Assembly: GCA_005223075.1 (NCBI GenBank)
Contig: NJBO01000020.1
Location: forward strand, 1-33,250
Length of the DNA: 33,250 bases
Reading direction: 5' to 3'
DNA from: a candidate division TA06 bacterium B3_TA06
GTDB lineage: Bacteria > Hydrothermota > Tepidihabitantia > B3-TA06
In this document: in pieces, positions 6,438 through 14,707 of the stretch
Position numbering within the stretch: the first letter of the stretch is position 1
How the letters are laid out: each line of letters opens with the position of its first letter
The notes under the pieces: generated by a model
Told to the model about the DNA's origin: nothing
Seen by the model: the letters and a program-made list of their open reading frames with translations, nothing else
The model's database searches: none
Position numbers and translations under genes: made by a program

Positions 6438-8003
6438 ATGCGCATCGAGACCGACTTCCTTGTGGTCGGTTCAGGGATGGCGGGTTTGTGGTTTGCCTAC
6501 CGGATCTCCAATCACGGTCGGGTGCTTGTCCTTACTAAGAAAGATGATTCCGAGTCCAACACCAACTACGCTCAGGGAGGGATTGCTGCGGCATTGGGGT
6601 CGGATGATTCGCCTCAGCAGCATCTTGAAGATACCGTAAAAGCCGGTTACGGTCTCTGCGATCCGCAAGCGGTTCAGGTTATGGTCGGAGAGGGGCCTCG
6701 TCTTGTCAGGGAGCTACAGAAGTTGGAGATCGAGTTCTCAACAGAGGGCGGTCACCTTGAGTTGGGCATTGAGGGTGGGCACACCAGGCACAGGGTAGCC
6801 CATGTCGCCGATACCACAGGTCAGGCGGTGGAGTGGGGACTTATTAATGCGGTGCGTTCAGCCCCTAACGTGGCACTCTATGAGCACCATTTCGTTATCG
6901 ACCTTTTAACCGATGAGAGCGGACGCTGCTGCGGGGTGCTGAGCTTTGATCGTGAGAGCGGGAAGTTTGCAGAGATCCACGCTAAGGTAGTGATGCTTGC
7001 CACAGGCGGGCTTTGCAGGGTATACGAACATACCACCAATCCGCCGATAGCGACAGGGGACGGCGTAGCAATGGCCTGGCGAGCCGGAGCGAAGGTTGCC
7101 GATCTTGAGTTCATCCAGTTTCATCCTACCTCGCTTTTCGGCGCCAGGATAGACGGTCGCGCCTTCCTTATATCCGAGGCGGTTCGCGGTGAGGGCGGGA
7201 TACTTCGGACACCTGACGGGGAGCGGTTCATGCCGCGTTATCATCCTGATGCGGAGCTGGCCCCGCGCAGCGTGGTGGCACGCGCCATCTACAACGAACT
7301 TCGAACAAGAAGGCTTGACTACGTTCTCTTGGATCTCTCATCCATCCCCCCCGCGCACATCCTCAAACGGTTTCCCATGATCGCCGATACCTGTAAGCGC
7401 TTCGGGCTTGACATCACCCGCGAGCCTGTGCCTGTGGTGCCTGCGGCCCATTACTCTGTTGGCGGGGTAAAGACCGATCTCTGGGGAAGAACCTCCATCC
7501 CTTGTCTTTACACAGCCGGTGAATGCGCCCATACCGGGGTTCACGGCGCAAACAGGCTTGCATCCAACTCGCTGCTTGAGGCCCTGGTCTTCGCAGATCG
7601 CGCCGCGCAGGCTGCCAGCAAGGAAGAGGCTCGTCTTCCCTCTTTAGATAAGATAAATCCGTTTGAACGTCAACTGCGCAGCATAGAGGACCCGTCGCTC
7701 CTTAACTCCCTTGTCTCGTCTCTGAAGCAGACGATGTGGCGGTTTGCAGGGATAGTGCGTTCCGCGAAGGAGATGGAACGGGGCCGGGCAAGGCTTGCAG
7801 AGCTCTCTCGTGAGCTAAAGGCGCTGTATCCGGCGAGAATCTTCAGTCCGGGCATCAAACAGCTCCGCAACACGCTGATCGTCGGCGATCTTATCCTTCG
7901 TTCGGCCCTTGCACGAAAGGAGTCCCGCGGGCTTCACTACGTGGAGGAGTTCCCTGATACCCTGCCTGAAGCATCTCATACTGTGCTTTCCCCAAAAGAT
8001 TAA
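6438..8003 (+). CDS. nadB: L-aspartate oxidase
   Basis: 521 aa, standard for NadB. It is an FAD enzyme of the cytoplasm that oxidises L-aspartate to iminoaspartate, the first step of de novo NAD synthesis. Visible motifs: the dinucleotide-binding GSGMAG (about residues 12-17), NTNYAQGGIAA, the FQFHPTSL-type segment, an active-site HYSVGG, and the FAD-binding GECAHTGVHGANRLASNSL near residue 370. The C-terminal helical domain is present. The ATG is preceded by TGGAGG lying inside the end of the upstream gene. No nadA or nadC is in the window. Fumarate reductase flavoproteins are related, but the NTNYAQGGIAA motif and the length favour NadB. Confidence 0.95.
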   Translation: MRIETDFLVVGSGMAGLWFAYRISNHGRVLVLTKKDDSESNTNYAQGGIAAALGSDDSPQQHLEDTVKAGYGLCDPQAVQVMVGEGPRLVRELQKLEIEFSTEGGHLELGIEGGHTRHRVAHVADTTGQAVEWGLINAVRSAPNVALYEHHFVIDLLTDESGRCCGVLSFDRESGKFAEIHAKVVMLATGGLCRVYEHTTNPPIATGDGVAMAWRAGAKVADLEFIQFHPTSLFGARIDGRAFLISEAVRGEGGILRTPDGERFMPRYHPDAELAPRSVVARAIYNELRTRRLDYVLLDLSSIPPAHILKRFPMIADTCKRFGLDITREPVPVVPAAHYSVGGVKTDLWGRTSIPCLYTAGECAHTGVHGANRLASNSLLEALVFADRAAQAASKEEARLPSLDKINPFERQLRSIEDPSLLNSLVSSLKQTMWRFAGIVRSAKEMERGRARLAELSRELKALYPARIFSPGIKQLRNTLIVGDLILRSALARKESRGLHYVEEFPDTLPEASHTVLSPKD

Positions 8004-8106
8004 TCTGCGAAGCAGATTTCACCTATTCCCTCGGGGTATTTTATGTCGTGTCGGTAGTCGGGGGATTATTCCTTAGATCTTCGGATTAAATGGGAACCGG
8101 ATTTTC

Positions 8107-8138
8107 TGCGATCTTTTAACCGAAGGTTAAAAGGAGCA
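8107..8138 (-). repeat. GCTCC-hairpin-GATCGCA element, copy 2
   Basis: Inverted relative to copy 1. The stem is TTTTAACC / GGTTAAAA in place of GACC/GGTC, so both sides have changed together. It lies between the convergent genes nadB and the LVIVD lipoprotein. Confidence 0.7.
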
Positions 8139-8145
8139 CACAAAA

Positions 8146-8171
8146 AAAGGCCAGCCCGAAGGCTGACCTTT
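8146..8171 (-). terminator. Terminator between convergent genes
   Basis: AAAGG-C-CAGCC and GGCTG-A-CCTTT form a stem with one mismatch and a CGAA loop. Read leftward it is followed by a run of seven T, a strong terminator for the lipoprotein gene. Read rightward the T run is poorer (TAATCTTTT) but may still serve nadB. Confidence 0.75.
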
Positions 8172-8178
8172 AATCTTT

Positions 8179-8212
8179 TGCGATCTTTTTAGCCGTAGGC
8201 TAAAAAGGAGCA
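8179..8212 (-). repeat. GCTCC-hairpin-GATCGCA element, copy 3
   Basis: Same orientation as copy 2, 40 bp away. The stem is TTTTTAGCC / GGCTAAAAA, again different yet fully paired, with the GATCGCA and GCTCC flanks kept. Confidence 0.7.
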
Positions 8213-8217
8213 CTAAT

Positions 8218-9828
8218 TTATTCCCACTCGACCATGTAGATGGCGTTGTACCAGTCGGCAAGTATGGCTGTGGTAGATGCGCCAGATTGTCCGATTACCC
8301 AGACGTCCCTTATCTGGCTGCCGACCTCTATGGTTCCCAGATGTTTAGGTGTTTTGGGGTCGGTAACATCCAGTACACGCAGTCCGTATTCACCGTCGGC
8401 AAGGTATGCCCGATCGCCGGAGACATAGACTCCGAAGGCCTGGTTGCCTTCATCAGCCTTCCATTGGCCTGCCCGTTTTGGTTCGTTCTTGTTAGCGACG
8501 TCTATTATCATCAGTCCTTCGCCGAAAGCGGCGACGTATGTATAGTCCCGGGAAACGAACAGTGCCTTGGCCTCGTCATTGGTGGAGGTGATGCCTACCG
8601 AGGTCATGGCCAGGTCGGGTTCGGCGTTTTGATCCCAGCGCAGTATCTCCAATCCAGCGTTGCCCTCGGTGACGTAGATGTAGTTTCCGTCCACGTGTAT
8701 GTCGGTGGGCACATCGTAGAGTGTATCTACTCCTCTCACGTAGGCAGTGGCGCCAGCCAAATCAATCTCAAGCCAGGTGATGGTGTGAACCTGGTTGGCC
8801 TGGTCCCTGCAGCCCACGAACACGTCGTTTCCCTCCGCATACACAGTAACCGCCTCAGCATAGTCGCTTCCGGTCAAGGTGAAAACATCTCCACCAGTCA
8901 GGATGGTGTCTATTGGATTCAGAGGATTTTCTATGAGATACCCGTGATATCCGGCTTTGCCGAACGCAACGTGCAAAAGGTTAGAAGAGCGGTATACGTC
9001 CCAGGCCACTGCCTCAGGGATCGGCTTTACGATATTTCCACCGGAAACGATACTGTTGCCTCCGATGTTGAACCCCTTGACGCTCTGCTCCAGCACTGCA
9101 CAGAAGATGTGGTTGCTGATGCTGGCCAGACGATTCCCGTGGCCTCCGCCCAGACTGGTCTGGCCCAGTATCTCGAAGTACCTGGTGTTGACCGCCACCT
9201 CGTTGGAGAAGGTCTTGTGGTCGGCCGAGTCGATCACCGCGATGGCGTAGTAGTAGGTTTTGCCCGGTTCCAGGTCGTCTATGGTGATAGAGGTATCCAG
9301 ACGACTTTCAGGGAAGTTGGGTATCTGGATCAGCTGCCCGTTGTCCTTGACCCCTGGAGAGGTTGAGGTGTATACCTGATAGGTTTTCCAGGTGGGATGC
9401 TGGCTTTGGGTCCAGACCAGGGTGACGTAGGTCCACCCTATGTCGGTGGGTTCCCGCAGGGTCACCGCTGGAGCACCTGCATAATCCACTGTAACCATGA
9501 GAGAGGAATCGTAAGCCACTCCGCCCTGGCCGTCACTTACGGTGACATAAAAGCGATAGGTGCGGGGAGTTTCATCAGGTATAGGGGCAATCCAGGTGAA
9601 CGATTGACCCATGTAGGCGGTAGCTTCGTCCACCGATTCCCAATCGTAGGTCATCTGGTTCCCATCCGGGTCGTTGGCCGTACAGGTTATGTTGGTCTCT
9701 TCAGCCGGCTCTACCGTGCTGGGAGAAGCTGTAACCCCTGCTATTTCGGGCGGATGGTTGCCACAACCTGTCAAAGCTACGAATATCACTGCAATCAAAG
9801 CTGCCGAAACGAGAAAACGTTTCGCCAT
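8218..9828 (-). CDS. LVIVD-repeat lipoprotein with Ig/Fn3-like domains
   Basis: 536 aa from the ATG at 9828, which has AAGGAGG just upstream. An ATG seven codons earlier lacks a binding site. The N-terminus MAKRFLVSAALIAVIFVALTGCGN ends in a lipobox (LTGC), so it is a lipoprotein. Residues of about 20-110 resemble a PKD/Ig-like fold (ITCTANDPDGNQMTYDW). Residues of about 120-215 look like fibronectin type III (LEPGKTYYYAIAVIDS). The rest is a beta-propeller of LVIVD-type repeats such as GLMIIDVANKNEP and GLRVLDVTDPKTP. Such proteins are surface or periplasmic scaffolds with no known enzyme activity. It is a single gene with its own promoter and terminator. Confidence 0.85.
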   Translation of the reverse strand: MAKRFLVSAALIAVIFVALTGCGNHPPEIAGVTASPSTVEPAEETNITCTANDPDGNQMTYDWESVDEATAYMGQSFTWIAPIPDETPRTYRFYVTVSDGQGGVAYDSSLMVTVDYAGAPAVTLREPTDIGWTYVTLVWTQSQHPTWKTYQVYTSTSPGVKDNGQLIQIPNFPESRLDTSITIDDLEPGKTYYYAIAVIDSADHKTFSNEVAVNTRYFEILGQTSLGGGHGNRLASISNHIFCAVLEQSVKGFNIGGNSIVSGGNIVKPIPEAVAWDVYRSSNLLHVAFGKAGYHGYLIENPLNPIDTILTGGDVFTLTGSDYAEAVTVYAEGNDVFVGCRDQANQVHTITWLEIDLAGATAYVRGVDTLYDVPTDIHVDGNYIYVTEGNAGLEILRWDQNAEPDLAMTSVGITSTNDEAKALFVSRDYTYVAAFGEGLMIIDVANKNEPKRAGQWKADEGNQAFGVYVSGDRAYLADGEYGLRVLDVTDPKTPKHLGTIEVGSQIRDVWVIGQSGASTTAILADWYNAIYMVEWE

Positions 9829-9856
9829 GCGACCTCCTTGTCTAATCATTATTAAA

Positions 9857-9884
9857 ATTATAAGGATTTTTGAAGGTTTGTCAA
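9857..9884 (-). promoter_or_regulatory. Consensus promoter of the LVIVD lipoprotein
   Basis: Read leftward, TTGACA (9879-9884), 16 bp, TATAAT (9857-9862): both boxes are perfect. The start near 9850 leaves a leader of about 22 nt that contains the Shine-Dalgarno sequence. Confidence 0.85.
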
Positions 9885-9893
9885 CCCCCCTAG

Positions 9894-9909
9894 AGATAAG
9901 AAGTTATCT
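9894..9909. promoter_or_regulatory. Inverted repeat between divergent promoters
   Basis: AGATAA-GAAG-TTATCT, midway between the lipoprotein and grpE promoters. It could be an operator acting on either gene. No CIRCE element was found near grpE. The function is inferred from position only. Confidence 0.35.
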
Positions 9910-9929
9910 GTGCGTAAGTTCAGATGAAC

Positions 9930-9957
9930 TTGACGCAGGCGGCTTTCTTTTTATAAT
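9930..9957 (+). promoter_or_regulatory. Promoter of the grpE-rpoD block
   Basis: TTGACG (9930-9935), 16 bp, TATAAT (9952-9957). The start near 9964 lies only about 3 nt before the grpE ATG. Confidence 0.8.
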
Positions 9958-9966
9958 CACAATCAG

Positions 9967-10533
9967 ATGGTAAAAAAAGGTCCCGTGTCAAAGTTAAAGG
10001 AGGAACTTCGCGCGAAAGAAGCGGAAGTTGCCCAGATGCGTTCCTTGGCGCTTCGGGCCGCGGCGGAGTTAGATAACGCTCGCAAGCGCTGGGAGCGCGA
10101 GCGCGATGAGCTTGGAATCCAGGCCCAGGCCGAGGTGCTGGGAGCACTAGTAGAGATTTGGGATAACTTCGAGCGCGCCCTGGCGGTTGATGCCGAGGAT
10201 AACGAGAAGACCTTGGAATCCTATCGCAAGGGAGTGGAGCTTATCTTCTCGCAGTTCCGCGACGTCCTTGCGAAGTATGGGTTAATGCAATATAGTTGTC
10301 TGGGCGAGGAGTTCGATCCAACAAAGGCGGAGGCCTTGGGGTATATGGAGACTTCCGAGGCGAAACCTGGCCAGGTTGTGGAAGAGCCCAAGAAAGGTTT
10401 CATGCTGGGTGATTACCTGCTGCGTCCTGCGCAGGTGATCGTGGCCAGAGAGGTTAAAGAAGAGAAGAAAGAAGCTGAAGCTTCAGAAGAGACCACGGGC
10501 AAACAGCGATCCCGTGAAGACAAGGAGGTTTAA
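9967..10533 (+). CDS. grpE: Nucleotide exchange factor GrpE
   Basis: 188 aa. GrpE is a dimeric cytoplasmic co-chaperone that releases ADP from DnaK. A long N-terminal coiled coil (about residues 7-60, rich in Glu, Lys and Arg) leads into the conserved ALVEIWDNFERAL, a four-helix segment, and the C-terminal beta-domain around GYMETSEAKPGQVVEEPKKGFMLGD. The ATG at 9967 lies 9 nt after a TATAAT box, with no Shine-Dalgarno sequence, so the mRNA should be leaderless. A GTG at 9985 is the only other near start, with a poor site. It is first gene of the chaperone block, 6 nt before dnaK. No hrcA is seen. Confidence 0.93.
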   Translation: MVKKGPVSKLKEELRAKEAEVAQMRSLALRAAAELDNARKRWERERDELGIQAQAEVLGALVEIWDNFERALAVDAEDNEKTLESYRKGVELIFSQFRDVLAKYGLMQYSCLGEEFDPTKAEALGYMETSEAKPGQVVEEPKKGFMLGDYLLRPAQVIVAREVKEEKKEAEASEETTGKQRSREDKEV

Positions 10534-10539
10534 GAGAAA

Positions 10540-12483
10540 ATGGCAAAGGTTATCGGTATCGATCTGGGAACCACCAACTCATGTGTAGCAGTGGTTGAGC
10601 AGGGACAGGCGGTTGTTATACCCAATCCTGAGGGTGGACGCACCACGCCGTCGGTGGTGTCATTTGGTAAGGAAAGGCTGGTCGGCACCCTGGCCAAGCG
10701 CCAGGCGGTGCTTCATCCTGATGAGACCATCTACTCCATCAAACGATTCATGGGCAGGCGCTACTCAGAGGTCGCCTATGAGCGCGAGAGGGTCTCCTTC
10801 AAGGTAGTTCCTGCAGATAACGGCGATGCCTGGGTTCAGGTGGATGGCCGTAAGATGGCGCCGCCCGAGATCTCGGCTATGATACTTCAGTATCTCAGGA
10901 AGGCGGCTGAGGCATACCTGGGAGAGCCTGTCAAGCAGGCGGTTATCTCGGTTCCAGCCTATTTTAACGACTCCCAGCGTCATGCTACCAAGGATGCGGG
11001 CAAGATTGCAGGGCTGGATGTCTTGCGAATAATCAACGAACCTACCGCTGCTGCGCTTGCCTATGGTTTAGATAAAAAGACGTCGGCAAAGGTGGCTGTC
11101 TATGACCTGGGCGGCGGGACGTTCGATATCTCCATTATCGAAGTTGATGTAGAGGCCAAGACCATCGAGGTGCTTTCAACCAACGGCAACACCCATCTGG
11201 GCGGTGACGACTTCGACCAGCGGATCATGGACTACATCATTACCGAGTTCAAGCGCGAGCAGGGAGTTAACCTTTCAAAGGATCATTCGGCCCTTGCCCG
11301 AATCAAGGAGGCGGCTGAGAAGGCGAAGGTCGAGCTTTCTTCCAGTCTAGAAACTACCATAAGCCAGCCGTTCATCGCATCCGATCCTGATAAGGGGCCA
11401 TTGCATCTTGAGATGTCTGTAACCCGCACCAAGCTTGAGTCGCTGGTGGGCGATTTGGTGGAGAGCACTTTCGGCCCGGTCAAGCAGGCGCTTACCGACG
11501 CAAAGGCAACACCTGCCGATATCAGCGAGGTCATCCTTGTCGGCGGCCAGACCCGGATGCCCATGGTGCAGAAGCGCGTGCAGGAGTTCTTTGGCAAGGA
11601 GCCTCACAAGGGCATCAACCCTGACGAGGTGGTGGCCGTCGGTGCTGCCCATGCCGCGTTGGCGGCGTCGCCTGAAGGAGTTGCCGAGAAATCTCTGCTT
11701 CTCCTTGATGTAACCCCGCTTTCTCTTGGCATAGAAACCCTGGGTGGCGTAATGACTGTTCTTATCCCACGGAATACCACCATCCCCCATGATAAGACCG
11801 AGACCTTTACCACGGCTGAGGACAGTCAGCCTGCGGTTACTGTACACGTTCTTCAGGGTGAACGTCCCATGGCTCGAGACAACCGCACTCTCGGTCGTTT
11901 TGAGCTTGATGGAATCCCGCCTGCACCACGCGGCGTGCCCCAGATAGAGGTCACCTTCGACATAGACGAGAACGGCATCCTGGATGTCTCTGCAAAGGAT
12001 AAAGGCACCGCCAAGGAGCAGTCAATACGCATCACCGCCTCCTCCGGTCTCTCAGAGGGGGAGAAGGAGCGCATGGTCAAGGATGCAGAAACCCACGCTG
12101 CCGAGGATCGTAAGCACCGCGAGGTGATTGATGCCCGCAACAAGGCTGACGGCTTTATCTACTCTGTAGAAAAGTCCATGCGGGAGGCAGGCGACAAGGT
12201 TCCACAGGCCGACCGCAAGGCTATCGAAGAGAAGATTGCCGCTCTCAAGGAAGCCATGAAGGGTGAGGACGTGGCTGCTATCAACAAGGCCCAGGAAGAA
12301 CTCCAGCAGGTCTCCTACAAGCTCTCCGAGGTTCTCTATAAACAGCAGCAGGTAGGTCCGCAGGCAGGACCTCAACCTGGTCCTCAGCCTGGCCCGGAGC
12401 AGGGCGAGGCACAAAAAGAGGCCGAAGACGTTCAGGCCGACTACGAGGTCATAGACGAAGAGGACCCGCAACACACCTCTTAA
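10540..12483 (+). CDS. dnaK: Chaperone DnaK (Hsp70)
   Basis: 647 aa, full length. It is an ATP-driven cytoplasmic chaperone working with DnaJ and GrpE. The ATPase domain shows [15 protein letters not shown] at the start, [27 protein letters not shown] and the HLGGDDFD segment. The substrate-binding domain carries [18 protein letters not shown] and the NTTIP segment. The C-terminus has a Gln-Pro-Gly linker ([17 protein letters not shown]) and an acidic tail with YEVIDEEDP, the usual DnaK end. AAGGAGG lies upstream of the ATG. It is preceded by grpE and followed by a 136-bp gap before dnaJ. Confidence 0.98.
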   Translation: MAKVIGIDLGTTNSCVAVVEQGQAVVIPNPEGGRTTPSVVSFGKERLVGTLAKRQAVLHPDETIYSIKRFMGRRYSEVAYERERVSFKVVPADNGDAWVQVDGRKMAPPEISAMILQYLRKAAEAYLGEPVKQAVISVPAYFNDSQRHATKDAGKIAGLDVLRIINEPTAAALAYGLDKKTSAKVAVYDLGGGTFDISIIEVDVEAKTIEVLSTNGNTHLGGDDFDQRIMDYIITEFKREQGVNLSKDHSALARIKEAAEKAKVELSSSLETTISQPFIASDPDKGPLHLEMSVTRTKLESLVGDLVESTFGPVKQALTDAKATPADISEVILVGGQTRMPMVQKRVQEFFGKEPHKGINPDEVVAVGAAHAALAASPEGVAEKSLLLLDVTPLSLGIETLGGVMTVLIPRNTTIPHDKTETFTTAEDSQPAVTVHVLQGERPMARDNRTLGRFELDGIPPAPRGVPQIEVTFDIDENGILDVSAKDKGTAKEQSIRITASSGLSEGEKERMVKDAETHAAEDRKHREVIDARNKADGFIYSVEKSMREAGDKVPQADRKAIEEKIAALKEAMKGEDVAAINKAQEELQQVSYKLSEVLYKQQQVGPQAGPQPGPQPGPEQGEAQKEAEDVQADYEVIDEEDPQHTS

Positions 12484-12610
12484 CGAGCGCTATGGGTGTA
12501 ACGCTTTGATTAATAAGATGTTACAGTTGACTCTCAAAAGTGTCAGATGAATGCTAGCTTGTGGCAGGGTTTGAGTACTCCGAGAATCCTTTCAAGGGCT
12601 GAGGAAAGGA

Positions 12611-12620
12611 GTGTTACGGG
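12611..12620 (+). repeat. GTGTTACGGG repeat at the dnaJ start
   Basis: One copy lies between the Shine-Dalgarno and the chosen GTG start of dnaJ, so it forms the spacer of the ribosome binding site. Confidence 0.5.
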
Positions 12621-13750
12621 TGGCTGCTAAAAGAGACTACTACGAGGTTCTTGGTGTTGATAAATCGGCCTCCGAAGACGATATAAAGAAGGCCTACCGC
12701 AAGCTGGCCCGCCGGAATCACCCTGACGCCAACCCTTCGGACCGCGAGGGTTCGCGTGAGCGCTTCAAGCAGGTCAGCGAGGCCTACGACGTACTCTCCA
12801 ATCCCGAAAAGCGCAGACTCTACGATCAGTTCGGCCACGCAGGCGTAAGCCGCCAGTACGGACCGGCCGGCTTCAACATGAACGACTTCTTCCGCCAGCA
12901 CCAGAGCGAGTTCGAAACGGACTCCGTCTTCGGGGACATCTTCTCCAGCCTGTTCGAGAGCCTCTTCGGTTTCGGCAGTGCAGGATTTAGGGGGGCCGAT
13001 CCGCGTCGAAGGATTGGCGGTGATATCCGTATAAAGATTCAGCTTTCTTTAGAAGAGATCGCCAATGGAGCGAGGAAGAGGGTTCAGGTCTCCCGCTACG
13101 ACCGATGCGAGGCCTGCGTGGGAAAGGGTGGCCATAATCCCCAAACCTGCTCCACCTGCCAGGGTAGGGGACAGGTGGTTACCGTTTCACGTTCCTTCTT
13201 TGGAACGTTCAGGGAGAGGAGGGTTTGTCCCAACTGCGCTGGAACGGGCGAGATCTTCAAGGAAACCTGTAAGAAGTGTGCAGGTTCTGGCAGGGTCAAG
13301 AAATCGCACAAGATAGAGTTGAACATACCTGCCGGGGTAGCTGCCGGCAACTACATGCGTTTGAGGGATGAGGGCCACTGGGGACCAGGGGGCCGCGGCG
13401 ATGTGATCATCGAATTTGCTGAAAAGCCCCACAACCTGTTCAAGCGCATCGGCGACGATATCATGATCGAGTTCCCCATCTCCTTCACCACCGCCGCCCT
13501 GGGCGGAAACGTGGATGTACCTACCCTTAACGGAAAGCGCAAGATCAAGATTCAGTCTGGCACACAGTCGGGTGCTGTCTACCGTATACGTAAGCAGGGG
13601 ATCGAGCATCTCAACGGCGGCAAGGGCGACGAGCTGGTTCGAATAATCGTTCACACGCCTAAACGACTTTCCGCAGCCCAGCGAAAGCTCCTCCAAGAGC
13701 TTGCCGACAAGGACTACAAGGTTCCCAACCCTCGTAAACCAAAGCGATGA
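12620..13750 (+). CDS. dnaJ: Chaperone DnaJ (Hsp40)
   Basis: 376 aa from the GTG at 12620. The GTG at 12611 is in frame but overlaps the ribosome binding site (AAAGGAG ending near 12611). The later start gives the family-typical beginning [12 protein letters not shown]. The J domain holds HPD at residues 34-36, which stimulates DnaK ATPase. The Gly/Phe region is short and poor in glycine. The zinc domain has four CxxCxGxG-type repeats: [27 protein letters not shown] and CKKCAGSGR. The C-terminal substrate domains follow. It overlaps rsmE by ATGA. An internal promoter upstream is not evident. Confidence 0.95.
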   Translation: MAAKRDYYEVLGVDKSASEDDIKKAYRKLARRNHPDANPSDREGSRERFKQVSEAYDVLSNPEKRRLYDQFGHAGVSRQYGPAGFNMNDFFRQHQSEFETDSVFGDIFSSLFESLFGFGSAGFRGADPRRRIGGDIRIKIQLSLEEIANGARKRVQVSRYDRCEACVGKGGHNPQTCSTCQGRGQVVTVSRSFFGTFRERRVCPNCAGTGEIFKETCKKCAGSGRVKKSHKIELNIPAGVAAGNYMRLRDEGHWGPGGRGDVIIEFAEKPHNLFKRIGDDIMIEFPISFTTAALGGNVDVPTLNGKRKIKIQSGTQSGAVYRIRKQGIEHLNGGKGDELVRIIVHTPKRLSAAQRKLLQELADKDYKVPNPRKPKR

Positions 13751-14469
13751 AGGAGCTTTTCTACACACCGGCGAGAACCATCTCCGGCTCACGGGTTATG
13801 ATCAGGGGAGAGGAGGCACACCACATCTTCAAGGTGAAGCGCCACCGACATGGTGATAAGGTACTGGTGACCGACGGCGAAGGCTCCGAGTATAAGGTGC
13901 TTATAACATCGGCCTCGGACAGTCTTGTGGAAGGCCAGATTATTTCCACTTTGCGTAAGCCTAAAGAACCACTTCTTGAGGTTACCCTTGCCTTCGGTAT
14001 CATAAAGGCCCCGCGGATCGAGGTGCTTTTTGAGAAGTGTACCGAGATGGGAGTCAGTGCATTTCAACCTCTGGTTACCTCACGCACCGTCCCCGAATGG
14101 GAGGAGGAGAAGAAGGTGCCGCGCTTCGAGAGGATTATCGTTTCCGCCATGAAGCAATCGCTGCGCTCGGTAGCACCGAAGATACTACCTTTGCTTGACT
14201 TGCGCGATTTTCTTACTATAATACCGAATTATGACCATGCCTTGGTGGCCTGGGAAGAAGCGCGTCACCAGCTAAGAGAAAGATTGACTAAAAGGCGCGT
14301 CAGGCGTCTTTTATTAGTGATAGGTCCTGAGGGCGGTTTTGCGCTCGATGAGGTTGATGCGCTCCTAAAGGCTGGGGCAAAACCGTTTTCTTTGGGACTG
14401 CGCAGGCTGCGATCCGAGACCGCAGCTTTAGCTGCCCTGGCTAACGTTTACAGTTTGTATGATGCATAA
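13747..14469 (+). CDS. rsmE: 16S rRNA m3U1498 methyltransferase RsmE
   Basis: 240 aa, normal for the family. It uses S-adenosylmethionine to methylate N3 of U1498 in 16S rRNA. The N-terminal PUA-like part contains [19 protein letters not shown]. The C-terminal SPOUT knot shows [18 protein letters not shown] and then [17 protein letters not shown], the cofactor-binding signature. The start codon overlaps the dnaJ stop (ATGA), so translation is probably coupled. A dnaJ-rsmE-rpsU order is also known in Firmicutes, where prmA often lies in between; prmA is absent here. Confidence 0.95.
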   Translation: MKELFYTPARTISGSRVMIRGEEAHHIFKVKRHRHGDKVLVTDGEGSEYKVLITSASDSLVEGQIISTLRKPKEPLLEVTLAFGIIKAPRIEVLFEKCTEMGVSAFQPLVTSRTVPEWEEEKKVPRFERIIVSAMKQSLRSVAPKILPLLDLRDFLTIIPNYDHALVAWEEARHQLRERLTKRRVRRLLLVIGPEGGFALDEVDALLKAGAKPFSLGLRRLRSETAALAALANVYSLYDA

Positions 14470-14502
14470 ACCCTTAAACGCCATAGAAAGGAGGTGAATC
14501 TA

Positions 14503-14706
14503 TTGGCAGGTACAGGTATCAGTGTCCGCGAAGGCGAGTCGTATGAGAGTTTTATGAGACGATTCCGCCGTGCCTGTGAGAGGGCGGCGGTGTTGCGTGA
14601 CTACAAGCGTCATCAGTTTTATGAGAAACCTAGCGAGAGACGCAAGCGCAAGATAATCGAGGCACGGCGCAGGGCATGGCGCCGTCGTCAGAAGGAGCAG
14701 TACTAG
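14503..14706 (+). CDS. rpsU: Ribosomal protein bS21
   Basis: 67 aa from the TTG at 14503, about 9 nt after AAAGGAGG. An in-frame GTG at 14494 touches the ribosome binding site and is unlikely. The sequence is very basic, with the bS21 pattern VREGESYESFMRRFRRACERA followed by KRHQFYEKPSERRKRK. It is a small-subunit protein that helps mRNA binding. It sits 33 nt after rsmE and 1 nt before mutS2. rpsU with dnaG and rpoD is the classical macromolecular synthesis operon. Confidence 0.95.
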   Translation: MAGTGISVREGESYESFMRRFRRACERAAVLRDYKRHQFYEKPSERRKRKIIEARRRAWRRRQKEQY

Positions 14707-14707
14707 G

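Noticed and set aside
8287-9366. Long open frame of 359 codons on the plus strand
   Set aside because: It lies antisense to the LVIVD lipoprotein, which has a lipobox, Shine-Dalgarno sequence and consensus promoter. The translation has no recognisable domains.
9885-9966. CIRCE element for HrcA before grpE
   Set aside because: No TTAGCACTC / GAGTGCTAA pair is present. Only the unrelated AGATAA/TTATCT repeat was found.
12527-12551. Internal promoter before dnaJ (TTGACT at 12527)
   Set aside because: No acceptable -10 box at 16-18 bp; the best match has three of six bases.
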